Positions 26,139-36,969 of a stretch of 64,000 nucleotides of DNA are shown here, piece after piece. This DNA comes from Ruminococcus bovis. Its GTDB lineage: Bacteria; Bacillota; Clostridia; Oscillospirales; Acutalibacteraceae. The translations under genes and the position numbers were made by a program. The notes under the pieces were generated by a model, which saw only the letters and a program-made list of their open reading frames with translations, was not told where the DNA came from and did not search any database. Location of the stretch: positions 1,919,941-1,983,940 of the forward strand of contig NZ_CP039381.1 of assembly GCF_005601135.1 (NCBI RefSeq). Reading direction: 5' to 3'. How positions within the stretch are numbered: the stretch's first letter is position 1; every line of letters begins with the position of its first letter.

Positions 26139-27019
26139 TGAACTATTTAGAATTAATAGAAAATAAACTGAAAACATATTTTCCGCAAGGTAAGGAAAAG
26201 GACTCTCTAATTGAAAAAGTCCTTATTGACTCAATGGAATATTCCTTAGAGGCAGGTGGTAAGCGTATCAGACCAACATTAACTTTAATGTTTAGTGAGG
26301 TTTGTGGTGGTACTGTAGAACAGGCTTTGCCATTTGCTTGTGGAATTGAAATGATACATACATATTCACTGATTCATGATGATTTACCTTGTATGGATGA
26401 TGACGATTTAAGAAGAGGAAAACCATCAAACCATAAGGTATATGGTGAAGATATAGCTTTACTTGCAGGGGATGCATTACTTACAAATGCATTTGCAACT
26501 GTACTTTCAGAAGAGACAGTTTCCCTAGTAGGTGGAGAAAAGTCAGCAAAGTGTGGTAGAATTTTAGCTACACTTTCAGGTATGACAGGTATGGTAGGTG
26601 GTCAAGTTATCGACCTACAGTCTGAGGGTAAGAAAGTACCTATTGATACTATCAGACAAATGCACCTTAAGAAAACTTCAGCACTTATTAAATGTGCTTG
26701 TATGATGGGTGCTATAGTTGGCAGTAACAATGAAGAACATATCAAAATTGCCGAAACATATGGTGAAAACCTAGGCTTAGCTTTTCAAATTATGGATGAT
26801 ATTCTTGATGTTGTCAGTGATGAAAAGTCCCTTGGTAAGCCAATTGGCAGTGATGCAGAAAATGAAAAATCAACTTTTGTAACACTTCTTGGACTTGATA
26901 AGTGTTATGAACTTGTAAATGAATATACTGAAAAAGCCATCAAATCCCTTGATGGTATCAACGGAGATACCTCTCAGTTAAAGGCTCTTGCAGTAAAAAT
27001 GTCAGAAAGAAAGAACTAA
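26138..27019 (+). CDS. ispA: geranyl/farnesyl diphosphate synthase
   Basis: 293 residues. The first Asp-rich motif is DDLPCMDDDDLRRGKP and the second is FQIMDDILDV, both binding diphosphate through Mg2+. It condenses isopentenyl diphosphate with allylic diphosphates to give the C15 precursor of undecaprenyl phosphate and quinones. dxs, an earlier step of the same route, follows, and ispE is at 55726. Confidence 0.95.
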   Translation: MNYLELIENKLKTYFPQGKEKDSLIEKVLIDSMEYSLEAGGKRIRPTLTLMFSEVCGGTVEQALPFACGIEMIHTYSLIHDDLPCMDDDDLRRGKPSNHKVYGEDIALLAGDALLTNAFATVLSEETVSLVGGEKSAKCGRILATLSGMTGMVGGQVIDLQSEGKKVPIDTIRQMHLKKTSALIKCACMMGAIVGSNNEEHIKIAETYGENLGLAFQIMDDILDVVSDEKSLGKPIGSDAENEKSTFVTLLGLDKCYELVNEYTEKAIKSLDGINGDTSQLKALAVKMSERKN

Positions 27020-27046
27020 TTATTAGACTTAGTTCAGAGTAAGGAA

Positions 27047-28906
27047 ATGTCAGATTTTAAGATTCTATCTCAACTTAATTCTCCGGAAGATTTACGGAAA
27101 CTTCCTGATGAGGAGTTGCCGGAACTTTGTAGTGAGATAAGAGAAAAGTTAATAGAAGTAGTGTCTGTAAATGGAGGTCACCTTGCCTCTAATTTAGGTG
27201 TAGTTGAGCTAACAGTAGCTTTACACAAGAATTTCAAAACTCCATACGATAGCATAGTATGGGATGTAGGTCATCAGTCCTATACCCACAAAATGCTAAC
27301 AGGTAGATTTGATAAAATTGACACAATACGCAAAAAGGGAGGACTTTCAGGATTCCCTAAGCGTAGCGAAAGTAAATATGATGAATTTAATGCAGGTCAC
27401 AGTAGTACCTCAATATCAGCCGGTTTAGGTATAAGTGAAGCAAAGAGAATCAAAGGTGATAAGTCCTATACTGTTTCAGTAATAGGTGATGCTTCATTTA
27501 CAGGTGGTATGTCACTTGAAGGCTTTAACAATGCCGGTAGATACGCAAAGAGATTTATTGTTGTGCTTAACGACAACAAAATGTCTATTACCAAGAATGT
27601 AGGTGCTTTTGCTAAGTACCTTACCAAAGTTAGGGTAAACCCTTGGTATCTTCGTTTAAAAAATAAACTTGAAAGAATTTTCTTAAAGATACCACTACTT
27701 GGCAGTTTAGCACTAAAGGTTATCCAAAGGTCAACAAGAAATGTTAAGCGAATGGCTTATAAAAACACAATTTTTGAGAACTTTGGTTTTACCTATTTTG
27801 GACCGATTGACGGTCACAATATTGAAGATATGTCAAATGCTTTTGAGGCAGCAAAAAAGGTAAATGGTCCTGTACTTGTTCATGTAGTAACCAAAAAGGG
27901 TAAAGGTTACGAATATGCCGAGAAAGACCCTAAGACTTTCCATGGTATCAATAAGTTTAATATTGAAACAGGTGAGTCACCACAAAGCAAAGAAAGTTTT
28001 TCTTCTGTATTTGGCGAGTATATGTGTGATATTGCCCAAAATGATAGGAGAATTTGTGGCATTACAGCAGCGATGGGTCCCGGTGTTGGTTTAGATAAAT
28101 TTGCAGAACTATATAAGGAAAGATTTTTTGATGTTGGTATTGCCGAGCAACACGCAGTAACCTTTGCAGGTGGACTTTCAGCAAAAGGTATGGTACCTGT
28201 TTTTGCAGTGTACAGTACATTTTTACAGAGAGCATATGACCAGCTACTTCACGATGTAGCAATGCAAAAACTCCATGTTGTTATCGGTATAGACAGAGCC
28301 GGTATTGTTGGTGATGATGGTGAAACTCACCAAGGTGTGTTTGATGTTTCAATGCTAAATTCATTTCCAAATACTACTATTTATTCACCTTGTTACTTTG
28401 AGGGACTAAAGAAAGCACTTAACCAAGCAGTTTATCACACAGATAGTTTGGTAGCAGTCAGATACCCTAGAGGTGGAGAACTTTATAGACCAAAGGATTA
28501 CACAGAGGTTTCAGTTGACTTTGACTTTTACGGTGATTTATCAAGTGATACTTTAATTGTAACTTACGGCAGACTTTTCTCAAATTGTTGCAAAGCACTT
28601 GAAATTCTAAAAGAAAAAGGCAAGAAAATCTGTATTCTTAAACTTAACAGAATCAAGCCTTTACCTCTTGATGCAGTAAAGGCATCAATGAAGTTTAAGA
28701 AAATATATTTTTATGAAGAAGGTATGTACAATGGCAGTATTGCTTGTAGTTTCAACTCAGAACTTTCTGAACTTGACTACAAGGGCAACCTAAAGATTAT
28801 TGCCATTGACGATAAATTTGTAACCCATCAAACAGTAAATGAAGCACTAAAGGAACTTCATTTTGACAGCGAAAGTATAGCAAAGGAAATATTAGAGGAT
28901 AAATGA
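27047..28906 (+). CDS. dxs: 1-deoxy-D-xylulose-5-phosphate synthase
   Basis: 619 residues. The thiamine-diphosphate motif is VIGDASFTGGMSLEGFNNAG, the catalytic Glu lies in AEQHAVTFAGGL, and DRAGIVGDDGETHQGVFD is a DXS signature. It joins pyruvate and glyceraldehyde-3-phosphate, the first step of the MEP isoprenoid route. Its last codons overlap the tlyA start by 4 bases (ATGA). Confidence 0.96.
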   Translation: MSDFKILSQLNSPEDLRKLPDEELPELCSEIREKLIEVVSVNGGHLASNLGVVELTVALHKNFKTPYDSIVWDVGHQSYTHKMLTGRFDKIDTIRKKGGLSGFPKRSESKYDEFNAGHSSTSISAGLGISEAKRIKGDKSYTVSVIGDASFTGGMSLEGFNNAGRYAKRFIVVLNDNKMSITKNVGAFAKYLTKVRVNPWYLRLKNKLERIFLKIPLLGSLALKVIQRSTRNVKRMAYKNTIFENFGFTYFGPIDGHNIEDMSNAFEAAKKVNGPVLVHVVTKKGKGYEYAEKDPKTFHGINKFNIETGESPQSKESFSSVFGEYMCDIAQNDRRICGITAAMGPGVGLDKFAELYKERFFDVGIAEQHAVTFAGGLSAKGMVPVFAVYSTFLQRAYDQLLHDVAMQKLHVVIGIDRAGIVGDDGETHQGVFDVSMLNSFPNTTIYSPCYFEGLKKALNQAVYHTDSLVAVRYPRGGELYRPKDYTEVSVDFDFYGDLSSDTLIVTYGRLFSNCCKALEILKEKGKKICILKLNRIKPLPLDAVKASMKFKKIYFYEEGMYNGSIACSFNSELSELDYKGNLKIIAIDDKFVTHQTVNEALKELHFDSESIAKEILEDK

Positions 28907-29706
28907 AAAAGCGATTAGATGTTTTAGTATATGAAAAAGGTTTTTGTGAGTCACGAGAAAAAGCAAAGGCAATTATAATGTCCGGCATTGTCTATGTGGA
29001 TAATCAGAAAGCTGATAAATGTGGCACACAGTATGATGAAAAATGTAATATTGAAGTTAGAGGCAGTACTTTAAAGTATGTTTCAAGAGGTGGTCTAAAG
29101 CTAGAGAAAGCTATGGAAAACTTTGACCTAACTTTAAAGGACAAAATCACTATGGATATTGGTGCATCAACAGGTGGCTTTACTGATTGTATGCTACAGA
29201 ATGGTGCAAAAAAGGTATATTCTATTGATGTTGGTTACGGTCAACTTGCATGGAAACTTCGTTCCGATGAACGAGTTGTAAACCTAGAAAGAACTAACTT
29301 TAGAAATGTTACTCATGAACAAGTACCGGATGATATTGACTTTTTCTCAATAGATGTTTCATTTATTTCACTAAAGCTACTTTTACCTGTAGCAAGAAAC
29401 TTGCTAACAGAAAACGGTGAAGCAGTTTGTTTAATCAAACCACAGTTTGAAGCAGGTAGAGAAAATGTAGGCAAGAAAGGTGTTGTTCGTGACCCAAAGG
29501 TTCACGAAAATGTTGTAACAGATATTATGGACTTTTGTCTTAATAACGGTTACTCAGTACTTAACCTGGATTTTTCACCGGTAAAAGGACCTGAGGGAAA
29601 TATTGAATATCTAATACACCTAAGAAAATCCGATAAACCGGAACTTTTAACTGATGTAAACCCAAAAGAATTAGTAGAAAAATCACACTCTATACTTTCC
29701 AAGTAA
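28903..29706 (+). CDS. tlyA: TlyA-family rRNA 2'-O-methyltransferase
   Basis: 267 residues: an S4 RNA-binding domain (1-60, KKRLDVLVYEKGFCESREKAKA) followed by an FtsJ-like methyltransferase with SAM motif DIGASTGGFTDCMLQNGA. TlyA proteins methylate 16S and 23S rRNA in mycobacteria; the old name hemolysin A is misleading. Standard position between dxs and nadK. Confidence 0.93.
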   Translation: MKKRLDVLVYEKGFCESREKAKAIIMSGIVYVDNQKADKCGTQYDEKCNIEVRGSTLKYVSRGGLKLEKAMENFDLTLKDKITMDIGASTGGFTDCMLQNGAKKVYSIDVGYGQLAWKLRSDERVVNLERTNFRNVTHEQVPDDIDFFSIDVSFISLKLLLPVARNLLTENGEAVCLIKPQFEAGRENVGKKGVVRDPKVHENVVTDIMDFCLNNGYSVLNLDFSPVKGPEGNIEYLIHLRKSDKPELLTDVNPKELVEKSHSILSK

Positions 29707-29724
29707 AAGAAAATAGGTGGTAAT

Positions 29725-30585
29725 ATGAACATTTGTTTAAAGGTAAATACCGACAAAGGTCATGCAGTAAAATGTGCAAAAGAAATTATAACTTTGCTTA
29801 CTGAATGTGGTGCAACAATTCTTATGAAAAGAGATGCAAAAGAACATTTTGAGTCTTTTAAGGATATTATCTACTACAAAAGTGATAATGAATTGTTCGC
29901 AAATGCCGATAAGGCAGTAACAGTAGGTGGTGACGGTACAATTATTCACAATGCCCGTCATGCAGCAGAAAATAATATTCCGTTAATCGGTGTAAATTGT
30001 GGTCATTTAGGTTTTGCAGCAGAGATTGAACCGGAAGAAGTCAGCGAACTAAAAAGACTTTTAACTGATGACTACACAACAGATGAAAGAATGGTTATTG
30101 AAGTTTCTGTTGTGAAAGAAACAGGCACAAAGACTTTCTCTTGCATTAATGATGCAGTTATTTCAAGAGGTCAGCTTTCAAGAATTATTGACTTGAACCT
30201 ATATGTTGATGGTGAAAAGGCAACACATTATAGTGCTGATGGTCTAATCTTTGCAACACCAACAGGCAGTACAGCCTATTCACTTTCAGCAGGTGGTCCT
30301 GTTGTTGAACCAACAATGAGTTGTGTTGTGCTTACTCCCATTTGCCCACATTCACTTGTTGACAGAACAGTTATTTTTAACGGTAATTCTGTGCTTTCTG
30401 TTTATTCCGAAAGTTACGGTACTAGCGAAAGCTACCTTACTATTGACGGACAAATTGTAATACCACTTTCAAGTAGAGATAAAGTAATTATCAAGAAGTC
30501 ACCTTACATACTAAAGATGATTTCATTTAAGAATAAGAATTTTTACCGTAGAGTTAGCGAAAAGCTAAAGGAGCGTGATGACTAG
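29725..30585 (+). CDS. nadK: NAD kinase
   Basis: 286 residues. VGGDGTIIHNARHAAENNIP is the GGDGT catalytic loop, GHLGFAAEI is the next conserved block, and TGSTAYSLSAGGPVV the third. It makes NADP from NAD and ATP. It overlaps argR by 3 bases. Confidence 0.95.
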   Translation: MNICLKVNTDKGHAVKCAKEIITLLTECGATILMKRDAKEHFESFKDIIYYKSDNELFANADKAVTVGGDGTIIHNARHAAENNIPLIGVNCGHLGFAAEIEPEEVSELKRLLTDDYTTDERMVIEVSVVKETGTKTFSCINDAVISRGQLSRIIDLNLYVDGEKATHYSADGLIFATPTGSTAYSLSAGGPVVEPTMSCVVLTPICPHSLVDRTVIFNGNSVLSVYSESYGTSESYLTIDGQIVIPLSSRDKVIIKKSPYILKMISFKNKNFYRRVSEKLKERDD

Positions 30586-31031
30586 TGAAATTACGCAGAC
30601 ATGAGGCTATTATTGACCTTGTAAATAACCAAGATATTAATACCCAAGAGGAACTTATGGAGAACTTGCAGAAACAAGGTTTCAAGGTTACTCAAGCTAC
30701 AGTTTCCAGGGATATTAAAGAATTGAGAATTTTCAAAGCACTTGGCAAAGACGGTAAGTATCGTTACTCAACAGGTGGCAGAAATGCCCTTGACAAAACA
30801 AGTGGTTTTGAAAGTCTATTTGCTTCTTCTGTAGAAGAAGTGGATAGTGCAGAGAATATTGTAGTTATAAAAACTATGACAGGTATGGCACAAGCAGTTT
30901 GTATGTCACTTGACAATATTGATTTTGAAAATATTGTGGGAACTATTGCCGGTGACGATACAATTTTTGTTTTGTGCAGAAACCTAAAAGCAACGGAAGA
31001 AATGCTTAATAAATTCAGAAAATTAATTTAA
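30585..31031 (+). CDS. argR: ArgR-type arginine repressor
   Basis: 148 residues from a GTG with AAAGGAG upstream. The N-terminal winged helix contains TQATVSRDIKELRIFKALG and the C-terminal oligomerisation domain contains GTIAGDDTIFVLCRN with the Asp pair that binds arginine. Located, as in most Firmicutes, between nadK and recN. It represses arginine biosynthesis genes and may also activate catabolism. Confidence 0.94.
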   Translation: MKLRRHEAIIDLVNNQDINTQEELMENLQKQGFKVTQATVSRDIKELRIFKALGKDGKYRYSTGGRNALDKTSGFESLFASSVEEVDSAENIVVIKTMTGMAQAVCMSLDNIDFENIVGTIAGDDTIFVLCRNLKATEEMLNKFRKLI

Positions 31032-31046
31032 GGAGAAACTTTTTCT

Positions 31047-32705
31047 ATGCTCAGCACCCTTTATATAGAAAACATAGCAGTTATAGAAAAAACAAATATA
31101 GATTTTACAAAAGGACTAAATGTACTAACCGGTGAAACCGGTGCAGGTAAAAGTATTATTATTGATTCGATCAACGCAGTAACAGGTCACAGAACAAGTA
31201 AGGATATTATCCGAACAGGTAGTGACAGTGCATTTGTTTCTGCTACTTTTACTAATATTTCTAAGGAAATTAAGGAGAAAGTCCTTGACCTTGGTTTTCA
31301 AGTAGATGATGATACTTTAATCCTTAGCAGAGAACTTTCTCTAAACGGCAGAAATACTTGTAGAATCAACGACAGACCTACTACTGTTTCTACATTAAAG
31401 GAAATCGGTATTGAACTTATCAATATTCATGGACAGCATGAAAGTTTAGAATTAATGTCACCTGAGTCACATATAAATTATATTGACAATTTCGCAGAAC
31501 TTTCTTCTGTAATTGATGACTATAATGTTTCTTTTAAAGAACTAAAAAAGCTAAATAAACTCCTTAAAGAAAATGGTGGAGATGAAAGTCAGCGACTTTA
31601 TGAAATAGATTTATTGACTTTCCAAGTTGATGAAATCAACAACGCATCTTTAACTGTAGGTGAGGAGGAAGAACTCCAAAACGAAAAGAAGTTGCTCCAA
31701 AATAGCGAGAAAGTTCGCCAATATCTTGATAAGTCAAAGTCAATTTTGTCAGGATATAATGGTGGAAATGCTTGTGAAATGGTTGATGAGGCTAGTACAA
31801 ACCTTATTAAAGCATCAAACTTTCTTGAAGAGGCTGAGGATGTCAGTAATCGATTAAGTGACCTTTCATATGCACTACAGGATATTTCAGCAGAAATTTC
31901 CGACTTAATAGATGAACTTGAATTTAACCCATCAAGACTTGAAGAAATTGAAATAAGACTTGATGAAATATATAAACTAAAGCGTAAATACGGCAACTCT
32001 ATTGAAGAAATTTTAGAGTATGGAGAAAAGGCTCAGAAGAAACTTAAAAAACTTCTAAACTATGATAAAGATATGGCTGAAGCTAAAGAGCAGTACGAAA
32101 AGCTATATGATATTACTTTAGAAAAGGCAGAGAACTTAACCTCTTTGCGTAAAAAAGCAGGTAAGGAATTTTCTCATAGAGTTGAAGAAGAAATGAAATT
32201 TCTTGATATGCCAAATGTAAGAATTACAGTTAGCATAGAGCAAAGTCCACTTTACTCAAAGGGTAAGGATAAAGTAGAAATATTAATTTCAGCCAATCCG
32301 GGAGAAACACCAAAACCGGTTTCTAAAATTGCATCCGGTGGTGAACTTTCCAGAATGATGTTGGCTATTAAAACTGTTTTATCGGAAAGTGATACTATAG
32401 ATACCTTAATCTTTGATGAAGTAGATACAGGTATCTCAGGTAAAGCATCACGAAAAGTAGGACTAAAGCTAAAGGAAGTTTCCAAGAATAGACAGGTTAT
32501 CTGTGTAACTCATCAGGTGCAGATTGCTTCCTTAGCAGATAACCACAATCTAATTAGAAAGAATGTTAAGGGTGAAAGAACCTTTACAGATGTTACTACC
32601 CTAGATTACAACGGCAGAATTGAAGAACTTGCCAGAATTATGGGTGGTATAGAAATAACAGAAAATACAAAGAAATTAGCAGAAGAAATGCTAAATAATA
32701 ATTGA
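31047..32705 (+). CDS. recN: RecN, SMC-like DNA repair ATPase
   Basis: 552 residues. Walker A TGETGAGKSIIIDSI is near the start. Coiled-coil stretches lie at about 160-215 and 295-370. The C-terminal part has ASGGELSRMMLAIKT (ABC signature), LIFDEVDTGISG (Walker B) and the RecN ending. It gathers broken DNA ends in recombinational repair. Confidence 0.96.
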   Translation: MLSTLYIENIAVIEKTNIDFTKGLNVLTGETGAGKSIIIDSINAVTGHRTSKDIIRTGSDSAFVSATFTNISKEIKEKVLDLGFQVDDDTLILSRELSLNGRNTCRINDRPTTVSTLKEIGIELINIHGQHESLELMSPESHINYIDNFAELSSVIDDYNVSFKELKKLNKLLKENGGDESQRLYEIDLLTFQVDEINNASLTVGEEEELQNEKKLLQNSEKVRQYLDKSKSILSGYNGGNACEMVDEASTNLIKASNFLEEAEDVSNRLSDLSYALQDISAEISDLIDELEFNPSRLEEIEIRLDEIYKLKRKYGNSIEEILEYGEKAQKKLKKLLNYDKDMAEAKEQYEKLYDITLEKAENLTSLRKKAGKEFSHRVEEEMKFLDMPNVRITVSIEQSPLYSKGKDKVEILISANPGETPKPVSKIASGGELSRMMLAIKTVLSESDTIDTLIFDEVDTGISGKASRKVGLKLKEVSKNRQVICVTHQVQIASLADNHNLIRKNVKGERTFTDVTTLDYNGRIEELARIMGGIEITENTKKLAEEMLNNN

Positions 32706-32712
32706 GGTAATT

Positions 32713-34761
32713 ATGAAAGTTTGGTCAGTTGCAAAAGTGAATAAAGAAAGGGCAATAGCTATGGCTAATAGGCTAGAAATCCCACCACTTCTTGCAATGA
32801 TGCTGGATATTCGTGGAATTACCAAAGAAGAAGATGTTATTAATTTTCTTCAAGAGAATAAAGATTTTTCTGATCCATTTCTTATGAAAGATATGGACAA
32901 GGCTGTTGAAAGAATAACTACAGCAGTAGAAAACGGTGAGAAAATCTGTGTTTATGGTGACTATGATGCTGATGGTGTAACAAGTACTTCACTACTTTAT
33001 AGTTACCTTAGGGATAGCTTAGGTGCTGATGTAATGTTCTATATTCCTACTCGTACAGGAGAGGGATACGGAATGAATAAGGGTGCTTTAGATAAAATTC
33101 ATTCACAAGGTGTTACCCTTATTATTACAGTTGATAACGGTATCTCAGCAAGAGAAGAAATCGACTATGGAAATACTTTAGGTATAGATACAGTAATAAC
33201 CGACCACCATATGCCTTCAGGTGAAATTCCAAAGGCAGTAGCAGTAGTTAATGCCCACCAAAAGGATGACAAAAGTCCCTTTAAAGACTTTTCAGGTGTT
33301 GGTGTAGCATTTAAACTTGTAATGGCTATTGAGGGTGAATATGCTGATGTTGATAGTTTACTTGAAAACTTTAGTGATATAGCAACCTTAGGTACAATAG
33401 GGGATATTGTTCCTTTAGTTGGTGAAAATCGTACTTTAGTAAAGAATGGTTTAAGACATATCCAAAATAGCGACAGAATAGGCATTAATGCTATGAAACA
33501 AGAGTCAGGCATTGCTGAGAAAGAAATAAATTCAAGCAATGTTGCATTTACTTTAGTTCCTAGAATAAATGCAGGTGGTAGGCTTGGTTCATCAGAAAAA
33601 AGTGTAAATCTACTTTTAACAGAAGATGAAGATGAGGCAGTTACCATTGCCGATAAATTGGGAATGGATAATAGAGAAAGACAAAGTATAGAGAAAGAAA
33701 TTCTTGCTTCAATTGATGAAGAAGTAAGGAGAACTCCCAACATTGTCAATGACAAAATTTTGGTATTTGCCGGAAAAGGTTGGCACCAAGGTGTTGTTGG
33801 TATAGTAGCCTCTAGAATAAAAGAAATTTACGATAAACCCACAATTATTATCGGAATTGATGATGATGGTGTAGCAAGAGGCAGTGGCAGAAGTGTAGAG
33901 GGTTTTTCCCTATGTGATGCAGTTTTTGCCTGTTCTGAACACCTTACTCATTATGGTGGCCACCCTATGGCAGTAGGTATCAGCTTAGAAAAAGAAAAAA
34001 TCAATGATTTCAGAAAAGCTATTAATGCCTATTGCAAAGATATAAAAATGCCTTATAATATATTACATATAGATTGTAAGCTAAATCCCAATCAGCTTGA
34101 TTTGTCAATACTAGATTCTTTAAGCTATATTGAACCTTGTGGTGCAAGTAATCCTTCACCGATTTTTGGTTTATATAATATGACTGTTATTGCTACCAAA
34201 GAAATGGGTAACGGCAAGCATATGCGTATTACTCTTTCTAGGGGACAAGGACAAGTACCTGTATATGCAGTATATTTTAATCACAATTTTCAATCTTGTT
34301 CATATAGAAACGGTGATATAGTTGATGTGGCAGTAAGCCTTGACAGAAACATATATAACGGTCAAGAAAATTTAAGTGTTATTATTAAGGATATTAAGTA
34401 TAGCCAAAGCAACAATGAAGAACTTATTGATAGCGAAAGAATTTTTGATAAATTTGCAAAAAGGTATAGACTTACTAAAAATGAAGTAATGTCAATTCTT
34501 CCAACAAGAAATGACTTTGCCTATGTATATAGATTTTTAAAACAGAATAAAGGCTTTATCTATGGTGAATATGCCTTGGTAAATGCCCTAAATTACAAGA
34601 TTTCTATGGGTAAACTTATTGTTATTCTTTATTCAATGAAAGAACTTGGCTTAATAAATTGGCAGCAAGGACTTTACCAAAGTATCATTGAAATGAAAGA
34701 AAGTGGCAAGGTAAACCTAGAAGATTCTGTTTTTATCAAAAAACTTAAGGAGGGAATATAA
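32713..34761 (+). CDS. recJ: RecJ, 5'-3' single-strand exonuclease
   Basis: 682 residues. DHH-family motifs: YGDYDADGVTST, DNGIS, and DHHMPSGEIPKAVAVVNAHQ; the DHHA1 domain has GGHPMAVGISL. It degrades single-stranded DNA in recombination and repair. It is followed with no gap by relA, the usual clostridial order. Confidence 0.95.
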   Translation: MKVWSVAKVNKERAIAMANRLEIPPLLAMMLDIRGITKEEDVINFLQENKDFSDPFLMKDMDKAVERITTAVENGEKICVYGDYDADGVTSTSLLYSYLRDSLGADVMFYIPTRTGEGYGMNKGALDKIHSQGVTLIITVDNGISAREEIDYGNTLGIDTVITDHHMPSGEIPKAVAVVNAHQKDDKSPFKDFSGVGVAFKLVMAIEGEYADVDSLLENFSDIATLGTIGDIVPLVGENRTLVKNGLRHIQNSDRIGINAMKQESGIAEKEINSSNVAFTLVPRINAGGRLGSSEKSVNLLLTEDEDEAVTIADKLGMDNRERQSIEKEILASIDEEVRRTPNIVNDKILVFAGKGWHQGVVGIVASRIKEIYDKPTIIIGIDDDGVARGSGRSVEGFSLCDAVFACSEHLTHYGGHPMAVGISLEKEKINDFRKAINAYCKDIKMPYNILHIDCKLNPNQLDLSILDSLSYIEPCGASNPSPIFGLYNMTVIATKEMGNGKHMRITLSRGQGQVPVYAVYFNHNFQSCSYRNGDIVDVAVSLDRNIYNGQENLSVIIKDIKYSQSNNEELIDSERIFDKFAKRYRLTKNEVMSILPTRNDFAYVYRFLKQNKGFIYGEYALVNALNYKISMGKLIVILYSMKELGLINWQQGLYQSIIEMKESGKVNLEDSVFIKKLKEGI

Positions 34762-36954
34762 ATGGTTGAACATTATCCAAATTATCAGGACTTTAATGAC
34801 TTAGTTGAACTTATCAATGACAGTGAAAATGACTTTGATTTACAGTTAATTCAAAAGGCATATTTATTGGCTCGTTCAGCTCATAAAGACCAAAGGAGAG
34901 TTTCCGGTGTACCATATATTCTTCATCCAACATCAGTTGCTTGTATTTTGGTTCAGATGGGTATGGATACAGAGTCTGTTGTAGCTGCTTTGCTCCATGA
35001 TGTTGTAGAAGATACCGATGTTGAACTTGACGAAATAAAGAAGAAGTTTGGTGAAACAGTAGCAGAAATTGTTGATGGTGTAACTAAACTTTCCAAGATT
35101 ACATATTCTAATCGTGAGGAACGACAGGCTGAGAATTTGCGTAAAATGCTAATAGCTATGAGTAACGATATTAGAGTTATCATCGTAAAATTAGCCGACA
35201 GACTTCATAACTTGCGTACTATTGATGTTATGAGACCTCAGAAACAAAGGGATAAAGCCCTAGAAGTTATGGAGGTTTTTGCTCCGATTGCTCACCGTTT
35301 AGGTATGAAAGCAATGAAAGAACAACTGGAAGATATTTCTATCAGAATTCTTGATCCTGTAGGTTATGAAGAAATTGAAAATGACCTACAACTAAAGAAA
35401 GAAGAAAGAGATAAATTCATAGAAAAAATTAAACATGAAATCACCGAAAGAATCGGTGATACTGTTAAGCATATTTATGTTACAGGTAGAGTAAAGTCTA
35501 TTAACTCAATCTACCGTAAAACCTTTATGAAAGGTAAAACAATGGATGAAATCTATGATGTATTTGCAGTAAGAGTTATTGTAGATTCTGTCCTTGATTG
35601 TTACAATGTTCTTGGTGTTGTACACGATATTTATCAGCCTTTGCCTAATAGATTTAAGGACTATATCAGTACACCTAAGAAGAATATGTATCAGTCACTT
35701 CACACTACTGTTATCGGTAAAGACGGTGTACCTTTTGAAGTACAAATCCGTACTTGGGAAATGCACTACGCTGCCGAATATGGTATTGCTGCCCATTGGA
35801 AGTACAAGTTGGGTTTAGGTCCGGGTAAAAGTGACAAAAAGGCTATGCAGGAACAGATTGAGTCTTTGCGTAGAACTATCGAAAATCAAATTCAGTCAGA
35901 AGATGCAACAGATATTATTAAGAATATCAAGAATGACCTTAGCCAAGATGAAGTATTTGTATTTACTCCAAAGGGTGACTTAATGAACCTACCTAACGGT
36001 TCAACTGTTATTGACTTAGCTTATGCTATTCATACAGAAGTGGGTAACAGAATGATTGGTGCTAAGGTTGACAGAAGAATTGTACCTATTGACTATAAGC
36101 TAAAGAATGGTGAAATTGTTGAGATTATCACCCAAAAGGAAGGCTCAGGCCCTAAGAGAGATTGGCTGAATATTGTCAAAACTTCTGAAGCCAGAACCAA
36201 GATTAGACAGTGGTTTAAGCGTGAAAAACGTGACGAAAACATTGTTGAAGGTAAGTCAATGCTAGACTCGGAACTTAGAAAGTCAGGTCTTTACTTTAAT
36301 GATAGTGATGTGGAAGATATTTTCCCTAAAATTTATTCTAAGCAACATTGTAATAACCTAGAAGATTTCTATGCTGCTATTGGTTATGGTGGTATTCAAA
36401 TCTGGAAGATTATGCCTAGAATTAAGGAAGAATATCAGAAGAAGTATGAAAAGAAAGTTGAAGAATTTGTCCCACCTAAAGAAATTCCAAAGCCCAGAAA
36501 AGCATCTTCAGGTGTTAGAATTGAGGGTATGGACGATTGTTTGATTAAGTTTTCTAAGTGTTGTAACCCACTACCGGGGGATGATATTATCGGTTTCATT
36601 ACAAGGGGTTATGGTGTTTCTATCCACAAAAAGGAATGTACAAATGTTCCTAAGGATATTGAACACTCAGCTGAACCGGAAAGATGGGTAAAAGCAACTT
36701 GGATTGATAATGTAGAAGACAGCTACCGTAGTACACTTGAAATTGTTGCTACTGACCGTACAGGCCTACTTGCCGATGTTACTATTAAGCTGTCACAAAT
36801 GCACATTTTCATTCGTAACTTAACTTCAAGAGAAGCAAAAAACGGCAATGCAGTTGTAATTGCCACAATAGATACAAACGGTATTGACCACCTAAAGGGT
36901 GTTATGACCCATTTAGGCAGTATTAACGGTATAATTTCCGTAACAAGAATATAG
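34762..36954 (+). CDS. relA: bifunctional (p)ppGpp synthetase/hydrolase (RSH)
   Basis: 730 residues. The HD hydrolase part has H55, H79-D80 and ED at 83-84 (LLHDVVEDTD), so hydrolysis appears intact. The synthetase part includes YDVFAVRVIVD and YQSLHTTVIG. TGS (about 395-455) and a C-terminal ACT domain (about 660-730) complete a long RSH. It sets the stringent-response alarmone level. Confidence 0.95.
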   Translation: MVEHYPNYQDFNDLVELINDSENDFDLQLIQKAYLLARSAHKDQRRVSGVPYILHPTSVACILVQMGMDTESVVAALLHDVVEDTDVELDEIKKKFGETVAEIVDGVTKLSKITYSNREERQAENLRKMLIAMSNDIRVIIVKLADRLHNLRTIDVMRPQKQRDKALEVMEVFAPIAHRLGMKAMKEQLEDISIRILDPVGYEEIENDLQLKKEERDKFIEKIKHEITERIGDTVKHIYVTGRVKSINSIYRKTFMKGKTMDEIYDVFAVRVIVDSVLDCYNVLGVVHDIYQPLPNRFKDYISTPKKNMYQSLHTTVIGKDGVPFEVQIRTWEMHYAAEYGIAAHWKYKLGLGPGKSDKKAMQEQIESLRRTIENQIQSEDATDIIKNIKNDLSQDEVFVFTPKGDLMNLPNGSTVIDLAYAIHTEVGNRMIGAKVDRRIVPIDYKLKNGEIVEIITQKEGSGPKRDWLNIVKTSEARTKIRQWFKREKRDENIVEGKSMLDSELRKSGLYFNDSDVEDIFPKIYSKQHCNNLEDFYAAIGYGGIQIWKIMPRIKEEYQKKYEKKVEEFVPPKEIPKPRKASSGVRIEGMDDCLIKFSKCCNPLPGDDIIGFITRGYGVSIHKKECTNVPKDIEHSAEPERWVKATWIDNVEDSYRSTLEIVATDRTGLLADVTIKLSQMHIFIRNLTSREAKNGNAVVIATIDTNGIDHLKGVMTHLGSINGIISVTRI

Positions 36955-36969
36955 GAGAATAGAATTTTT

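Noticed and set aside
33165-33755. 196-codon minus-strand frame inside recJ
   Set aside because: Antisense shadow of recJ; rich in Ser/Leu as expected from the complement of its codons, and no ribosome site.
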